Assembly: GCA_012184525.1 (NCBI GenBank)
Contig: WOFQ01000049.1
Coordinates: 186,001-250,000, forward strand
DNA: 64,000 nt
Reading direction: 5' to 3'
Origin: Xenoacremonium recifei
Lineage: Eukaryota; Ascomycota; Sordariomycetes; Hypocreales; Nectriaceae
The translations under genes were made by a program, and so were the position numbers. The notes below the pieces were generated by a model. It searched no databases. It was not told where the DNA came from and saw only the letters and a list, made by a program, of their open reading frames with translations. Positions 10,899 to 21,692 of the stretch are shown here, piece after piece (positions within the stretch are counted from its first letter, which is position 1; every line of letters begins with the position of its first letter).

Positions 10899-13199
10899 TC
10901 GTCAATAAGCCTGGAATCCTTTGACCGCAGCACACCACGGATCTTAGCTAAGCATCTAGTTTCAATGTTCATGAAATTGCGAGATTGAGTTCAGTCACAT
11001 GTTTGAGGGAGCAAGAGTTGCGATCCAGAAAATTCCGATTTCAAGTCCGAACCCCTGAAGCCTGAAACTTAGTACTGGGCTTACGTCGGAGAATTCACTT
11101 TCAATACTCACTAAACAAACATCTTCCTAAAAAGTAAAATTTAGATCCTTTTTTCCACATATTGATACTTCGTCCTATCGAAAGACTTTCTCTTCAACCG
11201 GATGTCTTTCAGGTCTGAAACTGCAGGTGTTTCAGAGCCTACTGAATATGAAGTTATATGTCAAGAATTTCTAATCAGGAAAACTTAGCCTTGTCTTCGC
11301 AAATAGAACCTTAGAAACGAAGTTATCTTGTATCCTCTAGAGAAGCAACTTAAGAACCCCATGGGGTTAACGCGTGCTTAAACACGCTACGAAAGCGGGA
11401 CGTGTGTTTCCCGAGATAAGATCATGGGCCAATCTCTAAAATGCTTCTCATCACTCACGCACTCCTTGTACAGTAGCAGTCTGGTCACCGTTTGCTAATG
11501 GAAGGCGAGTGCTCGAAACTTTGCGTCTGGCTATGCACAAAGTGGTCGTGGTACTATTAGAACAAAAGAGGTCAAGCGCCGTCATTGCCGTCCCGTCGCG
11601 TCCGCGGTAAAACCCCACGGGCCGTCTCCCTCAGAGGTCGGCGGCCCCTTTCCCTTCTTCGACGCACGTTGTGTGCTTCACAATTACACGCACCTCTGAG
11701 ACTATACTTTCTCTATCTACCTACCGTAAACAGCTAGCAAGATCCAGTCTCTGAAGTGCGTCTCTCTGGTCATACGCCGGCCTCGCTGCACGGCTATCCT
11801 GTTACATGAGGCACTGGTGTGCATGTACGGTGCTGGAGAGTTGGGAGTAATCGGAGTGAGCAGCAGCTGCGTGTTGCTATTTTTATGCTCTTCTGTGTGG
11901 GGTAGTTTTCCGACAGGTTTACTTGTAGCTGTACGGGGCACTTAGATGGCTAGCGGGCCATGAGATCATGCCTACCCTGATCATACATGGGATAGACTCC
12001 AGCAAACTCAGGAATCGCAGAGACGCGAAGGCTGACAACAGCATATATTGTGGACAGGTCTCCTACAGATTTTAACAGGGTGTAAAAATGCAGGCGGGTT
12101 GGCGTGTTATGGCATAGGTCTCAGTGATGTCACGAATTCTGTGATAGACGTTTGAATCCCAAGAGTCCACTACACTCCTACTCCCATTCTGCTACCTTTG
12201 CTGGGTTTTCTGCTACATCAGTGTAAAGGCCTAGATTTGCTTAGAACAAGACTATTGAGTGGATCAATGGCGAGGCACATAGCTCTTAGCCCAGCTAGGT
12301 GTCATCCGTCCTCTAAGCTATTTTTTTATATAGTGGTGTTGAAGACTCAGAGAAACTCCATTGCTTGTTGGTGACTGTGTTGTTCATCAGCGAAGTTGGT
12401 TGTTATCTGATCGGCTGGCTTCTTTCTTGGGCAAGCTCTCCCTATTCGCTCTAGTATCCTTGCCTCTCTCTAGCTATGCAGGATGAACTATCCGTATTAA
12501 ACTAGCCGTGTAGGCCTAACATAGAATCGATATCCTCTATAGGTTTGTAAACCTAGTTTGGAGGATTCATTGAGCCCAAGGCATCTGCCGCAATCTATTA
12601 TGAAGCGCGAAGGCATTTCGAAGAATGCTGATGCTGGGTGTATGTGAATTAGATTTCTTGTTCATATTCATCGAGTTCTATGAGACTTACTTCGAGGTAA
12701 CAGCGTAAAAACAACAATAGGTAGATGAAATGATGTTGGACTGTGACACGATTATCGACTCATTCACTAATCAACCGTAATAACATATTTTATCGAAAGG
12801 TAAGTTGTTCATTCATTCAGAAAATAAGAATAGTCCAGTGGGTGTATGAAAGATATCGTTTGGCTATCCTCTTTCCGAGTTGGGCTACTTGCAAAGGTAG
12901 GGGTATTGAGAAGTTGGAATATATAATGCCGATGTTAATGCTAGCTTTCCCACATTTCAGTTCTTCGCAACACTAGACATGCATTATACCGCTTTACTGG
13001 CCGACAGGCTTATATGCTCAGTTTATTCAGTAAGCTTAACAGATAGCTTACTTCTTCTTGCTATCGTCGACTTACTTATATATTACTAGATATAATACCT
13101 AATTAATACTCAGATCTATATACCTATCCTACTACTTAATAAGGAACCCTTTAATCTATTAAATCTACCTTATAATTAAGAAAACTAGATTATTATATT
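10899..13199. other. Long gene-free stretch
   Basis: About 2.3 kb without a credible gene. Composition is near balanced up to about 13000, then becomes AT-rich (13040-13200) with many TA steps. Small open frames (for example 11717-11941 minus, 12743-12976 plus) show no family features, signal peptide or splice structure. No tRNA cloverleaf was recognised. Confidence 0.5.
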
Positions 13200-13204
13200 T
13201 ATAA

Positions 13205-13515
13205 TGTCACAGGAATAGGCTGACGAGGCTGCGTCACATGACATCAATTGATGACAGGCTGGCCCTGAAGACAGCTGAAACACACACACATACACATGTG
13301 AGACCGGAAGACTGGTCTTCCGGTATCTCTGACTGATACGACACACACTTCTAACAACTGACCATTTAATCAAATGCTGATGATCAAAGACCACTCATTT
13401 TGTCTCTATTTAACTAGCCTCTAGTCAGTCATTTAGTTAGAAATCAAGAGCGTTTATTTCCTCTAAGATCAAGAAAGAGGATCCACGTGACAGCTTGCTG
13501 TTCCTACCTGCCACA
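13205..13515. mobile_element. Probable solo LTR (311 bp) with TATAA target duplication
   Basis: The element begins TGTCACAGG and ends CCTGCCACA, so it has TG...CA ends and 7 of 9 inverted terminal matches. It is flanked by TATAA on both sides (13200-13204 and 13516-13520), as expected of a 5-bp target duplication. Its base composition is close to balanced, whereas both flanks are extremely AT-rich. It contains a perfect 10-bp hairpin ACCGGAAGAC/GTCTTCCGGT with 2-nt loop (13303-13324). A TATTTAA box-like motif lies at about 13406. No coding capacity. It could instead be a non-autonomous element of another class. Confidence 0.55.
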
Positions 13516-14467
13516 TATAATATTATTAAATTTAATTAGGTTCTTCTTTTTATTATATAATTTAATTATAAAATTAGAATATTATTTTTAAATTTATTAA
13601 AGATCTATTTAAATTCTTTATAATTTATTTTAATTCTTATTTAATATTAATTTTTATATATTAATTATTATTTTAATTTAAAAAATAGTTAACTATATTA
13701 AATAAAAAAAAATTATTTTTAATATATAAAAAAAATTTATTAATAAAAAGGAAATTTCTTAATAATTTTAATAATTTTTAGATTAATATTATTTTTATTA
13801 ACTATATTAATTAAATAATTAATAATATAATTTTTCTTTTTTTTTTAAATATAAAAAATTATTATTTTTTAGAAATTAAAATATAAAAAATATCTTTTAT
13901 ATATAATATAAAATAAGAAATTTTATATTAATTATTAGAAAATTTTCTTAAATAATATATTAGTTAACTAGTTAGTTATATATTTTAGATTAAGGGATAA
14001 TATTAGATCAGCTATTATTAACTTTTCAGCTGAGAAGTCTGGCAGCATTTTGCTCCCATACTCGATACCTGCCTCAAGATAGCGAGCCGAAAAATCTCGA
14101 ACCCTATCAATAGAGTCATTCATGCAACTGGTGCTGTCTTACTGCTGTGGATATGGCTAAGTTACTGTTAGTGACCTTATGGAAGAGACTCAGAATAGAA
14201 AAAATATATTATATACCTCAGTAATAAAGCAGACTATATTTATAGGGATCTAAACCCTATAAATAAGCCAGTTCTTTAAGGGCTTTATATTAACCTTTAT
14301 CTATTTAAGGGAATTCTAAATCTAAAACTATTTTAAGATCTAATTAAAATAATTAGTTATTTAATATCCTTTTTCTAGAATAGTTATTAAATTAAAGATA
14401 AAAAGTAGATACTTTAGTAACTGCTGATTATCTTTTTGACCCTATACTGTGCTAAATTCCCCGCCCT
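13516..14467. other. Extremely AT-rich block, probably RIP-mutated repeat
   Basis: From about 13516 to 14020 the sequence is almost entirely A and T, with only isolated G or C and very frequent TpA. It is stop-rich on both strands. A short balanced island (about 14030-14170) is followed by another AT-rich part up to the end of the next gene. The pattern matches heavily RIP-mutated transposon DNA in ascomycetes. No residual reading frame is recognisable. Confidence 0.6.
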
Positions 14468-16065
14468 TCAGCAGAAAGCCGGCCTCAAAGCAGAGTTAAT
14501 ATGCTGTCCTTCCCAGAACTTATGCAGTTCATCTATTACCCGCTGAAACTCTCCATAACCTGTGCGATTCCTTGACTGTCGCAGCATTTGTTGGATTAGC
14601 ATAATATCCTCCTCATTTTTAGCGGCATACCCAAAAATCAAGAGCGGCCATGCGGTGAGGAAGCAACAGCTTAATGTTTGGAACGCGCCTGGTTTGCGTA
14701 GAATACTAAAGCCTCGGTCCAATTGCCACGGTCTTGGCTCAAGGCATAGACTCTGCTTGCGTTCTGGCATAGGACTAGCTTGAGACGGATCCGTCATCCA
14801 ATCGATGAGTAGTGAAGCCGCCAAAACATATAAGGTCATGGTGGTTGTATAAAGCCCCTCCGTGCCTGATGGAGGTGCTTGATTAGCAGGATATAGTAGC
14901 ACTTTGCCTTCCCAATACTTCATGTCCTCTTTTAAACGAACCATATGCTCCTCGCTCGGTTCCCCAACTGATTTTTGAATATTAATGATGTCAAGAATGA
15001 GACGGAAAAATGACAGAGGTGCCACTCCAAAAACGGCGCTGTAATCTCCTTGCTTCCTATGGAGATCCGGCTGAGGGTATAGGATGTTTTGGGTCCGGAC
15101 GAGGAAGTGCGTGTCGATACGAAAGTCTGGGGCAAAGGGCCTCCGGATGGATAGAAGCGTTGCTTGGTAAAGTACGCTCTCTGCGGTAGTGCGATATAAA
15201 GGACGATCCATGGACATGGGAGACGATGCATCGTTATATCGCATGCTAAGCAACTTTATTGCGCCAGCCACGTGTTGTTTCGGGTCAACCAGACTGTCCA
15301 GGCTCCAAATCTGATGAGAAACCAATCAGATGATGAATCTAATGGGAAACGTATTGAACGATACTTACATCGTAGATGTAGAGAAAGACTACAGCTGTCA
15401 GAAGGAAATCGTTGGGGCCTTGATGATCTGTGGCTAATTTGGCAATGGCTTGATTGACCTCGGCCACGGCGCGAGAGTAATACTGCAGGGCCAGAGTCTG
15501 ATATCTCGTAGCGTCGGAGAGGATGAATTTGTTGGCGGCGCAACTGGCTAATACGGCACACTTGACGCCATCATGTTGCATCATCATGTTGACCACGTCG
15601 GACTGATAATCTAGAAAATGGGACTGGTTCCATGTAGGAAGAACCAGTATTGAGATGAACGTGTTGAGAAAGTGGTATATCAGTTCGACCTCTGGCCCTG
15701 AGAAAGGGCCTGTGTGCCTGGGACTCGGCCATTTCGTCAGTTGGACTTCCATGCCAGCACTTGTATTGACTTTAGTAGGCGATGATGTAGTGTCTCGGAG
15801 GACGCGGGCCTGGACACGATGGCGTTTGTCAAAGAAGTCCATTGCGCTTGGCCATTCACAGCGGCGACCACGGAGAGAGCAATTCTGGCAGCATGGCCGT
15901 TCCTCGGTACACTTGACCCTTCGGCTTCGACCTACATGAATAACGTAGTCGTCAGTAAGAGTTGCGTCAGGCAAGATAAGAGGAGAGCCCACATGTCAGA
16001 CATCCCGTCTTCGTCCGCAGCCGGGCAGAAGACACGGGCATTAGCCTTCCTGAAGACGATGCCAT
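14468..16065 (-). CDS. Zn2Cys6 transcription factor next to amidase
   Basis: Proposed exons on the minus strand: 16065-15993, 15931-15369, 15310-14468 (492 residues). The first intron lies inside the zinc cluster. Joining T-G-C-L-T to C-R-S-R-R-V-K-C restores C22, C25, C32, C39, C42 and C49 in Zn2Cys6 spacing. An in-frame stop directly precedes the ATG at 16065, fixing the start. The second intron has a GTAAGT donor and ATCAG acceptor. The C-terminal two thirds resemble the fungal_trans_2 type domain (F-L-Y-I-Y-D-I-W followed by H-V-A-G-A). The gene ends at the edge of the AT-rich block. It is in tandem with the amidase gene 330 bp upstream and may be its pathway-specific activator (inference). 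Confidence 0.83.
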
Positions 16066-16393
16066 CTAACTGGTGAGTAGAGCTGACGGAGTCGAGACGA
16101 ATGCGATGGAAGAAGGCTTACGATGAAAAGGCCCGCGGGGCGGGGGCGTGGAGATGCTTCGGGATCGACCTTATCTTTGGGGAAAGCTACGGAATTCCGG
16201 ACCGATTTTTCAAGACAACGCTATTGAATAGGTTAGTGACTTCTGATGGTCTGATGGTTTGGCGTCCTCCGAGCTAATACTTTACAGAAATGATCACAAG
16301 ATTCGCCATACTTCAGAGCAAGAAACGTACTTTCCAAAACTACTTAGTCTACTGTCTACTTGATGCTTCCCTGCCCTGCAGCTGGTCACAATC
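16066..16393. other. Spacer between amidase and regulator genes
   Basis: A 328-bp spacer that must hold the amidase 3' end and the promoter of the downstream regulator gene. I see no gene and no clear regulatory repeat. Confidence 0.4.
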
Positions 16394-18241
16394 CTACTGC
16401 TGGACAATCTCAGACACCAACTTAGTTGCAGCGACAGTCTCCTCATCATGAAAGCGTTTCCCAACGAGTTGCAATCCAAGGGGTGCACCTGCGAACGTTT
16501 CCGGGACATCTGAAGAGAAAAAATACTATAAATCATTTCCACTCAACATTGACAGGAGAGAGAACACTCACACTTCCTATACTCTCGTTCGTCAGCCGCA
16601 GACCGAGGCTGGTAGGTCTCTTCAGTCAAATCCTTCCGCGTGTCAACTTTAAGCCCCGTAGGAAAAGTGGTGCAGGGCTGGTCGAGGACATTCCAGATGG
16701 CGGTGTAGTGAAAGTATTGGCCGGCTCCTAGGGTCGCAGCAGCACCAATATAAACAGGGCAAAGGATGAAGTCAACATCACGTTCCTTCATCGTTCGATG
16801 ATAGCTAATGATTTCAGTGAATATTCTTCTCGCAATATTGCAGCACTTACGATTCCCGGTAAGCGTCTCGCCGGACATTGAGCTCCCAATTTTCCTGAAT
16901 AGACAATGGCTTATCGGAGGACGCGCTAAAAGCCCATTCTGTCAAAAAGGCTATTGGTTCGCCGCTCTGGGCCAGAAGGTCCTTCTGGGTCTCGGCGGCG
17001 TCTGGGAAATAGAGCGCTGAGATGATATCAATTCCTTCCTCGTGATTATGCGGTTCGAAATCGATGACTTTGGCACCGGCTTGCTGCAGTTTGGAGACGG
17101 CGTATTGCAGAGCCCTGATAACTGGTGGGTGTGGGTGAATCACTCTATCCGGAGGATCCAAGTTAGTGGCTGACTGTTCAACACGAGAAGCAAAGGATTG
17201 TGATACTGACCCGTCATCCCAAATAACGCCAATTTTCAAGTGCGAAGGCTCAAATGGATGGACCTTCTTCCACGGAAGAGGGACCAGAGATGTCTGCTCC
17301 TCCCATGGCTCAAGGTCAAGTAGTGTCTTCTGGAAGAGGTTCAGAGCATCTACGCTATTAGCCAAGGGAGAGACCACGCAGCGGACACTTTCTTGCCCAA
17401 CTCCGGCAAGATACATGCCTTTGTCTGGGTTTCGTAGAGCTGTTGTACGGAGGCCGTAGGAGCCGCAAAAGGCGGCTGGCACACGAACTGATCCTCCGAT
17501 ATCACTTCCGATTCCAAATACAGCACAGCGAAGTCCCAACGATACGCCTTCACCACCGCTCGACCCTCCGCAGGTCAGCTTTCGATTGTGAGGGTTTGTA
17601 GTCGTTCCGTAGATGGGATTGCTGCAGTCAATATGCTGGATGCTGTTAGAAACGACTTGCAGTGGAGGGTAAATTATATCAATGCTGCCTACCATGACGC
17701 TTTGCGGCTCATTCGTTCGCACGTGAAATACTGCACCTGCTCTTCTGAGCAGTCGGATAATCAAGGCATCATCTTCCGCAATGTTTTCGATACAGGCTAC
17801 ATAAGACGAATGGCAAATGCGACCATTAAACCCAATGTGTTCTTTTGTGGAGATGGGAAGCCCATGAAGGGGTCCTTTGAGCTTTCCTGTAGCCTTGAAG
17901 TAGTTATCAAGCTCTGCCGCCGCGCCCAAGGCCTCGTCCACCATGAACTCGGTGGCGAAGTTGACGAGCTGGTGTGCGATGTGCCCACGTTTAAGAAAAG
18001 CTGTAACAGTTTCGACGGCAGTAAGCGAACCCACTGCCATCCAGCTGAGTAACTGATCCGCATCTGCCTCGGTGATTTCCAAGTCGCGCGGACTCAGTAG
18101 GCTGGATGTTTCCATGAAGCTCGAGACGTCAAGTTGTTCTGGTGGCGGCAGCTCCTCGGTAGGTAGTAGCCATTCGGGCTTCAGGGACTCTCTCAAGATG
18201 TTGCGGCATATTTCAGCCTTCGTCTGCCAAGGAGCTGACAT
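16394..18241 (-). CDS. Amidase-signature hydrolase (acetamidase-like)
   Basis: Hydrolyses carboxamides to acid and ammonia. Proposed exons: 18241-17693, 17635-16851, 16804-16572, 16509-16394 (560 residues, usual for fungal AmdS-type enzymes). The amidase-signature triad is complete: K133 in S-T-K-E-H-I-G, S208 in C-G-G-S-S-G-G-E and S232 in G-S-D-I-G-G-S-V-R. The K-S-S spacing of 75 and 24 equals that of K142/S217/S241 in mammalian fatty acid amide hydrolase. The 57-nt intron at 17636-17692 is in frame and lacks stops; removing it gives Q-S-V-M-H-I-D-C-S-N-P-I-Y-G, the expected family sequence. The short C-terminal exon gives F-A-G-A-P-L-G-L-Q-L-V-G-K-R. No signal peptide, so probably cytosolic. 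It shares a promoter region with the divergent MFS gene at 18859, which could import its substrate. Confidence 0.9.
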
Positions 18242-18858
18242 GTTGGACTCAGCTTACTGAAAGAAACGAGAGGGAATGACCCAGAAAAGACACCAGTTTA
18301 TCAGAGGGGAGATACGCAGGTGCAAAATCACGGAAGGGTTAGTCTTGAGTATCAAAATGTACCCCCTCCCACGGTTGCCTCGGACCGAGAGGCAGACTCC
18401 TGAGAGCATTTCGTAGTTCGGAGTCCGGACCGTCTTGGATCTATCGCGGCCAGCGTCCTAGAAGGAGAAACACATCCAGATGCACCATCCAGAAGATCTC
18501 GTGAATCCGCCTGATTGGCCGAGTCGAATAGACTTTCTGGGGTAGCCATCTCCAATTGGTAGACAGGCTTAGCGTAATCTTTTCCACGCTAAATTTCGTT
18601 AATGATGGTTATTGGCTGATGTCTATAACTCCACCATTTTTACCTCGCAAGTCCTTGTCATTGGACTGCCGTTCCGGTGGCAATCCGAGTCCGTAATATA
18701 TTCCCCAGGAACTCCTATTAGCTAACTCAGGCCGTCAGTCACCTGTTGCTATGATTCGAGCAACTATTTATACCCTCTCAACCGTCGTAGGAAAGAGACT
18801 CCTCAAGATCAACTTTCTCATTCATCTTCTCCGTAACTTCAGTTCATCTGACGCCACA
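18242..18858. promoter_or_regulatory. Bidirectional promoter between amidase and MFS genes
   Basis: A 617-bp divergent intergenic region. It contains the 11-bp palindrome CTCGGACCGAG at 18379-18389. A CGG-AGT-CCGGACCG cluster at 18419-18432 gives several closely placed CGG/CCG half-sites of the type read by Zn2Cys6 proteins. The amidase/MFS pair and the adjacent Zn2Cys6 gene fit local co-regulation (inference). An open frame from 18751 precedes the chosen MFS start. Confidence 0.4.
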
Positions 18859-20873
18859 ATGGCCCACAATGCCTCCTCGTCCACTCCTCCTGTGGATTTC
18901 GTTCCCGGTACAGTCCACTTGGTTGATCTCGATGGAACAATGCACTCTCGTCATGCGCAAGGCGGGAAGCATGACGTCGTGCTTGTCCCGGCACCGTCCT
19001 CTGACCCCGATGACCCTTTGAACTGGAAGCCTCGAAGAAAGCAGCTACTCACTTTTTGTATTTGCGTGTAAGTGACGCCTTGATCTTGGCCAGTGCACGC
19101 GTTAACTGTCGCTATTTCCCTGCAGGTATTGCCTCGCTGTTGGGTACTGCTCTGCTGCTATTTACTCCGTTCTGGTGCCAATTTCTGGAGCTACAAACCT
19201 TTCCGTCGATAATCTCAACACTGGGACGGGATACATGTTTCTAGCCTTTGGCTGGGGTTGTTTAGTTTGGCAGCCTTTGGCCCAGAAGTATGGCAAGCGT
19301 CCTGTCTATTTGGCATCTCTCTTGGTATCCATGGTGAGAATACCACAAATTGAGCCGCTAGAATTATCTAACCTTGGCTGTGATAGGGAACCATGATTTG
19401 GGCCCCTCATGCAACCACGAACGGCCAATGGATTGCCAACAAGACCATTCAGGGCTTCTTCGGCGCACCCATTGAGTCTTTGTGCGAGATATCTATGGCT
19501 GATGTAGTGCGTGGCAGCTATACTTTGACGTCTAATAGCCATTGACTGACTGAATCTACAGTATTTCGCACACGAGAGAGGTACTTACGTGGGCTTATAT
19601 GCACTTGTCCTAGTCGGCAGCAACTTCTTGGCTCCAGTATTCTCGGGATTCATCAATGATGGACAAGGGTGGGAATGGGTTCTGGTATGACTTGACCCAA
19701 GGTTGCCATGCTACCTGGTTTAGACTAACTTTCTACTGACAGCATTGGTGCTCGATCTTCTGCGGGGGCGCCTTTCTGATCAATTTTCTATTCATGGAGG
19801 AAACCAATTTTCAACGGAAGTCACTTCTCGATGTTGAGGATCCAGGACATGAATCCTCCAACGAAGTGATCAATGACCAAGCATCTCCAATCCCTGACGC
19901 TGAGAAGGCGTATAGAAGCCCGGTATCAACAGACATCAGCCCCGGGTTCATTGTCCCGGAATGTTCAAATAAGTCGTTCTTGCAGAAGATGAAGCTGTTT
20001 CGAAGAGAAGACTTGGAGAACAAGGTTTCTCTAATGGGCATGGTTACGCGCCCTTTTCTCTTTGCTTTGTTCCCAGTAGTACTATTTTCTGGGTTCATGT
20101 ACGGGGCAATTGTGTGCTACTTCAACGCTCTTAACGCCACTGCGTCCTTGATCCTGTCGAATTCGCCGTACAACTTCTCTGCTAGCATGGTTGGACTTTC
20201 ATACTTGGCGTGCATAATTGGGGTGATTGTTGGGTAAGAAACTCCTGATATGAAGAAAACTGCCACGGCGAGAGACTGATCGATAGTTTGTATAGTTCAC
20301 TATACTCTGGACCATTAGGAGATAAGTTCATCCTCTGGAAGGCTCGTCGTAATCATGGTGTCTTGGAACCAGAGCACCGGCTATGGCTTTACACGACACT
20401 GCTGCTTACTGTCCCCGGAGGACTACTACTTTGGGGTGTTGGCGCTTATCATCACGTTCATTGGTTTGGCTTGCTATTTGCTATGAGCATCACTGCCATG
20501 AGCATCACGATTGGGTGCCAACTTCCCATCAGCTATTGCATCGACAGCTATAAAGACCTCAGCGCAGATGCCATGGTCACTGTGATTGTTATCAGGAACA
20601 CGATGAGTTTCGGTTTCAGCTATGGGTATGTGTATTTCTGCAACCCTCTTCCTTCTAAATAGCGGTCTTTTGTCTAATCATTTTGGCAGAATAACCCCTT
20701 GGGTAACCAATATGGGTTTCCAAAATGCATTTATTGTCGCTGCATTTACCGCGCTTGCTCAAATCGCAATTTTCCTTATATTCATTAAATGGGGGCGGCA
20801 GATTCGAAAGTCTAGTTCCGGGCAGTACTGGAAGATTCTCTATGAAGTGAAAAGTAAAGGATTCCTGCATTAA
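18859..20873 (+). CDS. MFS transporter (12-helix, Hol1/DHA1-like)
   Basis: Major facilitator with seven proposed exons: 18859-19067, 19126-19333, 19387-19506, 19562-19684, 19743-20233, 20296-20625, 20690-20873 (554 residues). The soluble N-terminus contains D-P-D-D-P-L-N-W-K-P-R-R-K before helix 1, the usual signature of this fungal group. The central motif is Y-G-K-R-P-V-Y. A hydrophilic loop of about 90 residues separates the two halves. The start at 18859 was chosen over an upstream in-frame ATG at 18751 because the typical leader begins there. Divergent from the amidase gene, so a transporter for the amide substrate or its product is plausible, but the substrate is not readable from sequence. 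It ends about 50 bp before an LTR-like element. Confidence 0.86.
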
Positions 20874-20925
20874 CTATTCTGTATATTTCCTAAGCTACTA
20901 TTATAGTAATATTTTCATGACCTGG

Positions 20926-21126
20926 TGTAACGGGCTGGGCCCGTGGAGGAACCTCGGCTTACACTCTCGTTGGCAATATCGCTTACGCTTTTAGACCCAC
21001 AGCTCGAGAACTCTAGAGCTCCCAAGCTGTGCTCCTATTCCTTTTCTCCTTTCTTTCCTCCTTAGCTTTAGGATACTCGTTCTAGTCATCCAGCTAGTTG
21101 TCAATATACTCAGTTGGACCGTTACA
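20926..21126. mobile_element. LTR-like element (201 bp), ends TGTAACGG...CCGTTACA
   Basis: It has perfect 8-bp inverted ends with TG...CA termini and is flanked by CCTGG on both sides (20921-20925, 21127-21131), fitting a solo LTR with 5-bp target duplication. The alternative is that it is a 5' LTR followed by internal sequence, because TGGTCCC right after its end could be a tRNA primer-binding site; the matching left CCTGG would then be chance. The element itself is balanced in composition, unlike the DNA after it. No coding capacity. Confidence 0.6.
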
Positions 21127-21540
21127 CCTGGTCCCTTAAAAGGGCTCTATATATATAGCTATAGCGCTACTATAGTTACTTAAATAGTAATTATAGCCTA
21201 ATCTTTTACCCTATAGCCTAATAATTAGGTATATCTATTATACTTAAAGTAATAGAGATTAAATTTATTACTTCTTCCCTTCTTTTTCTCTTAAGTATAT
21301 TTTTTATATTAGTTATTTATATTATTATTAATTAATTTTAATTACTATTTTAATATATTTAATTAGAATATTTAGTCTATTTAATTTATATAATTTATTC
21401 TTAATTTTTATTTTTAATTCTTTATTAAAGATTTTTATAAAAATATTATCATTTTATTTTATTTCAATTATTAATTATTTAAATATAACTATATATATTA
21501 TTATAACCTAATATAGCATAATATAATAACGCCGCGAAGG
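21127..21540. repeat. RIP-mutated copy of a repeat, grading into AT-rich DNA
   Basis: Positions 21169-21240 align without gaps to 21617-21688. All 16 differences are C-to-T or G-to-A in this copy. From about 21245 to 21530 the sequence is nearly all A and T. Together this indicates a repeat inactivated by repeat-induced point mutation. Confidence 0.7.
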
Positions 21541-21692
21541 CGCTGCGAGGCCGCAGCTGTTACGACTTGGTCCCCCGTAACAGTGCTAGGAGCCCTATAT
21601 AGCTAGCTGTAGCACCACTATAGTTGCTCGAATAGTAATTATAGCCCAATCTTTTGCCCTGTGGCCTGACGGCTAGGTGTATCCGTCACACA
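21541..21692. repeat. Less mutated copy of the same repeat
   Basis: It carries the C/G bases that are T/A in the copy at 21169-21240, so it is closer to the ancestral sequence. It begins near a GTTACGACTTGGTCCC stretch resembling the LTR/primer-site junction at 21121-21135. The repeat is probably the 5' non-coding part of a retroelement; family not recognised. Confidence 0.6.

Noticed and set aside
12834..12860. CAGTGGG resembling the end of Fusarium mimp elements
   Set aside because: Only the first bases match the mimp terminal repeat and no inverted partner was seen.
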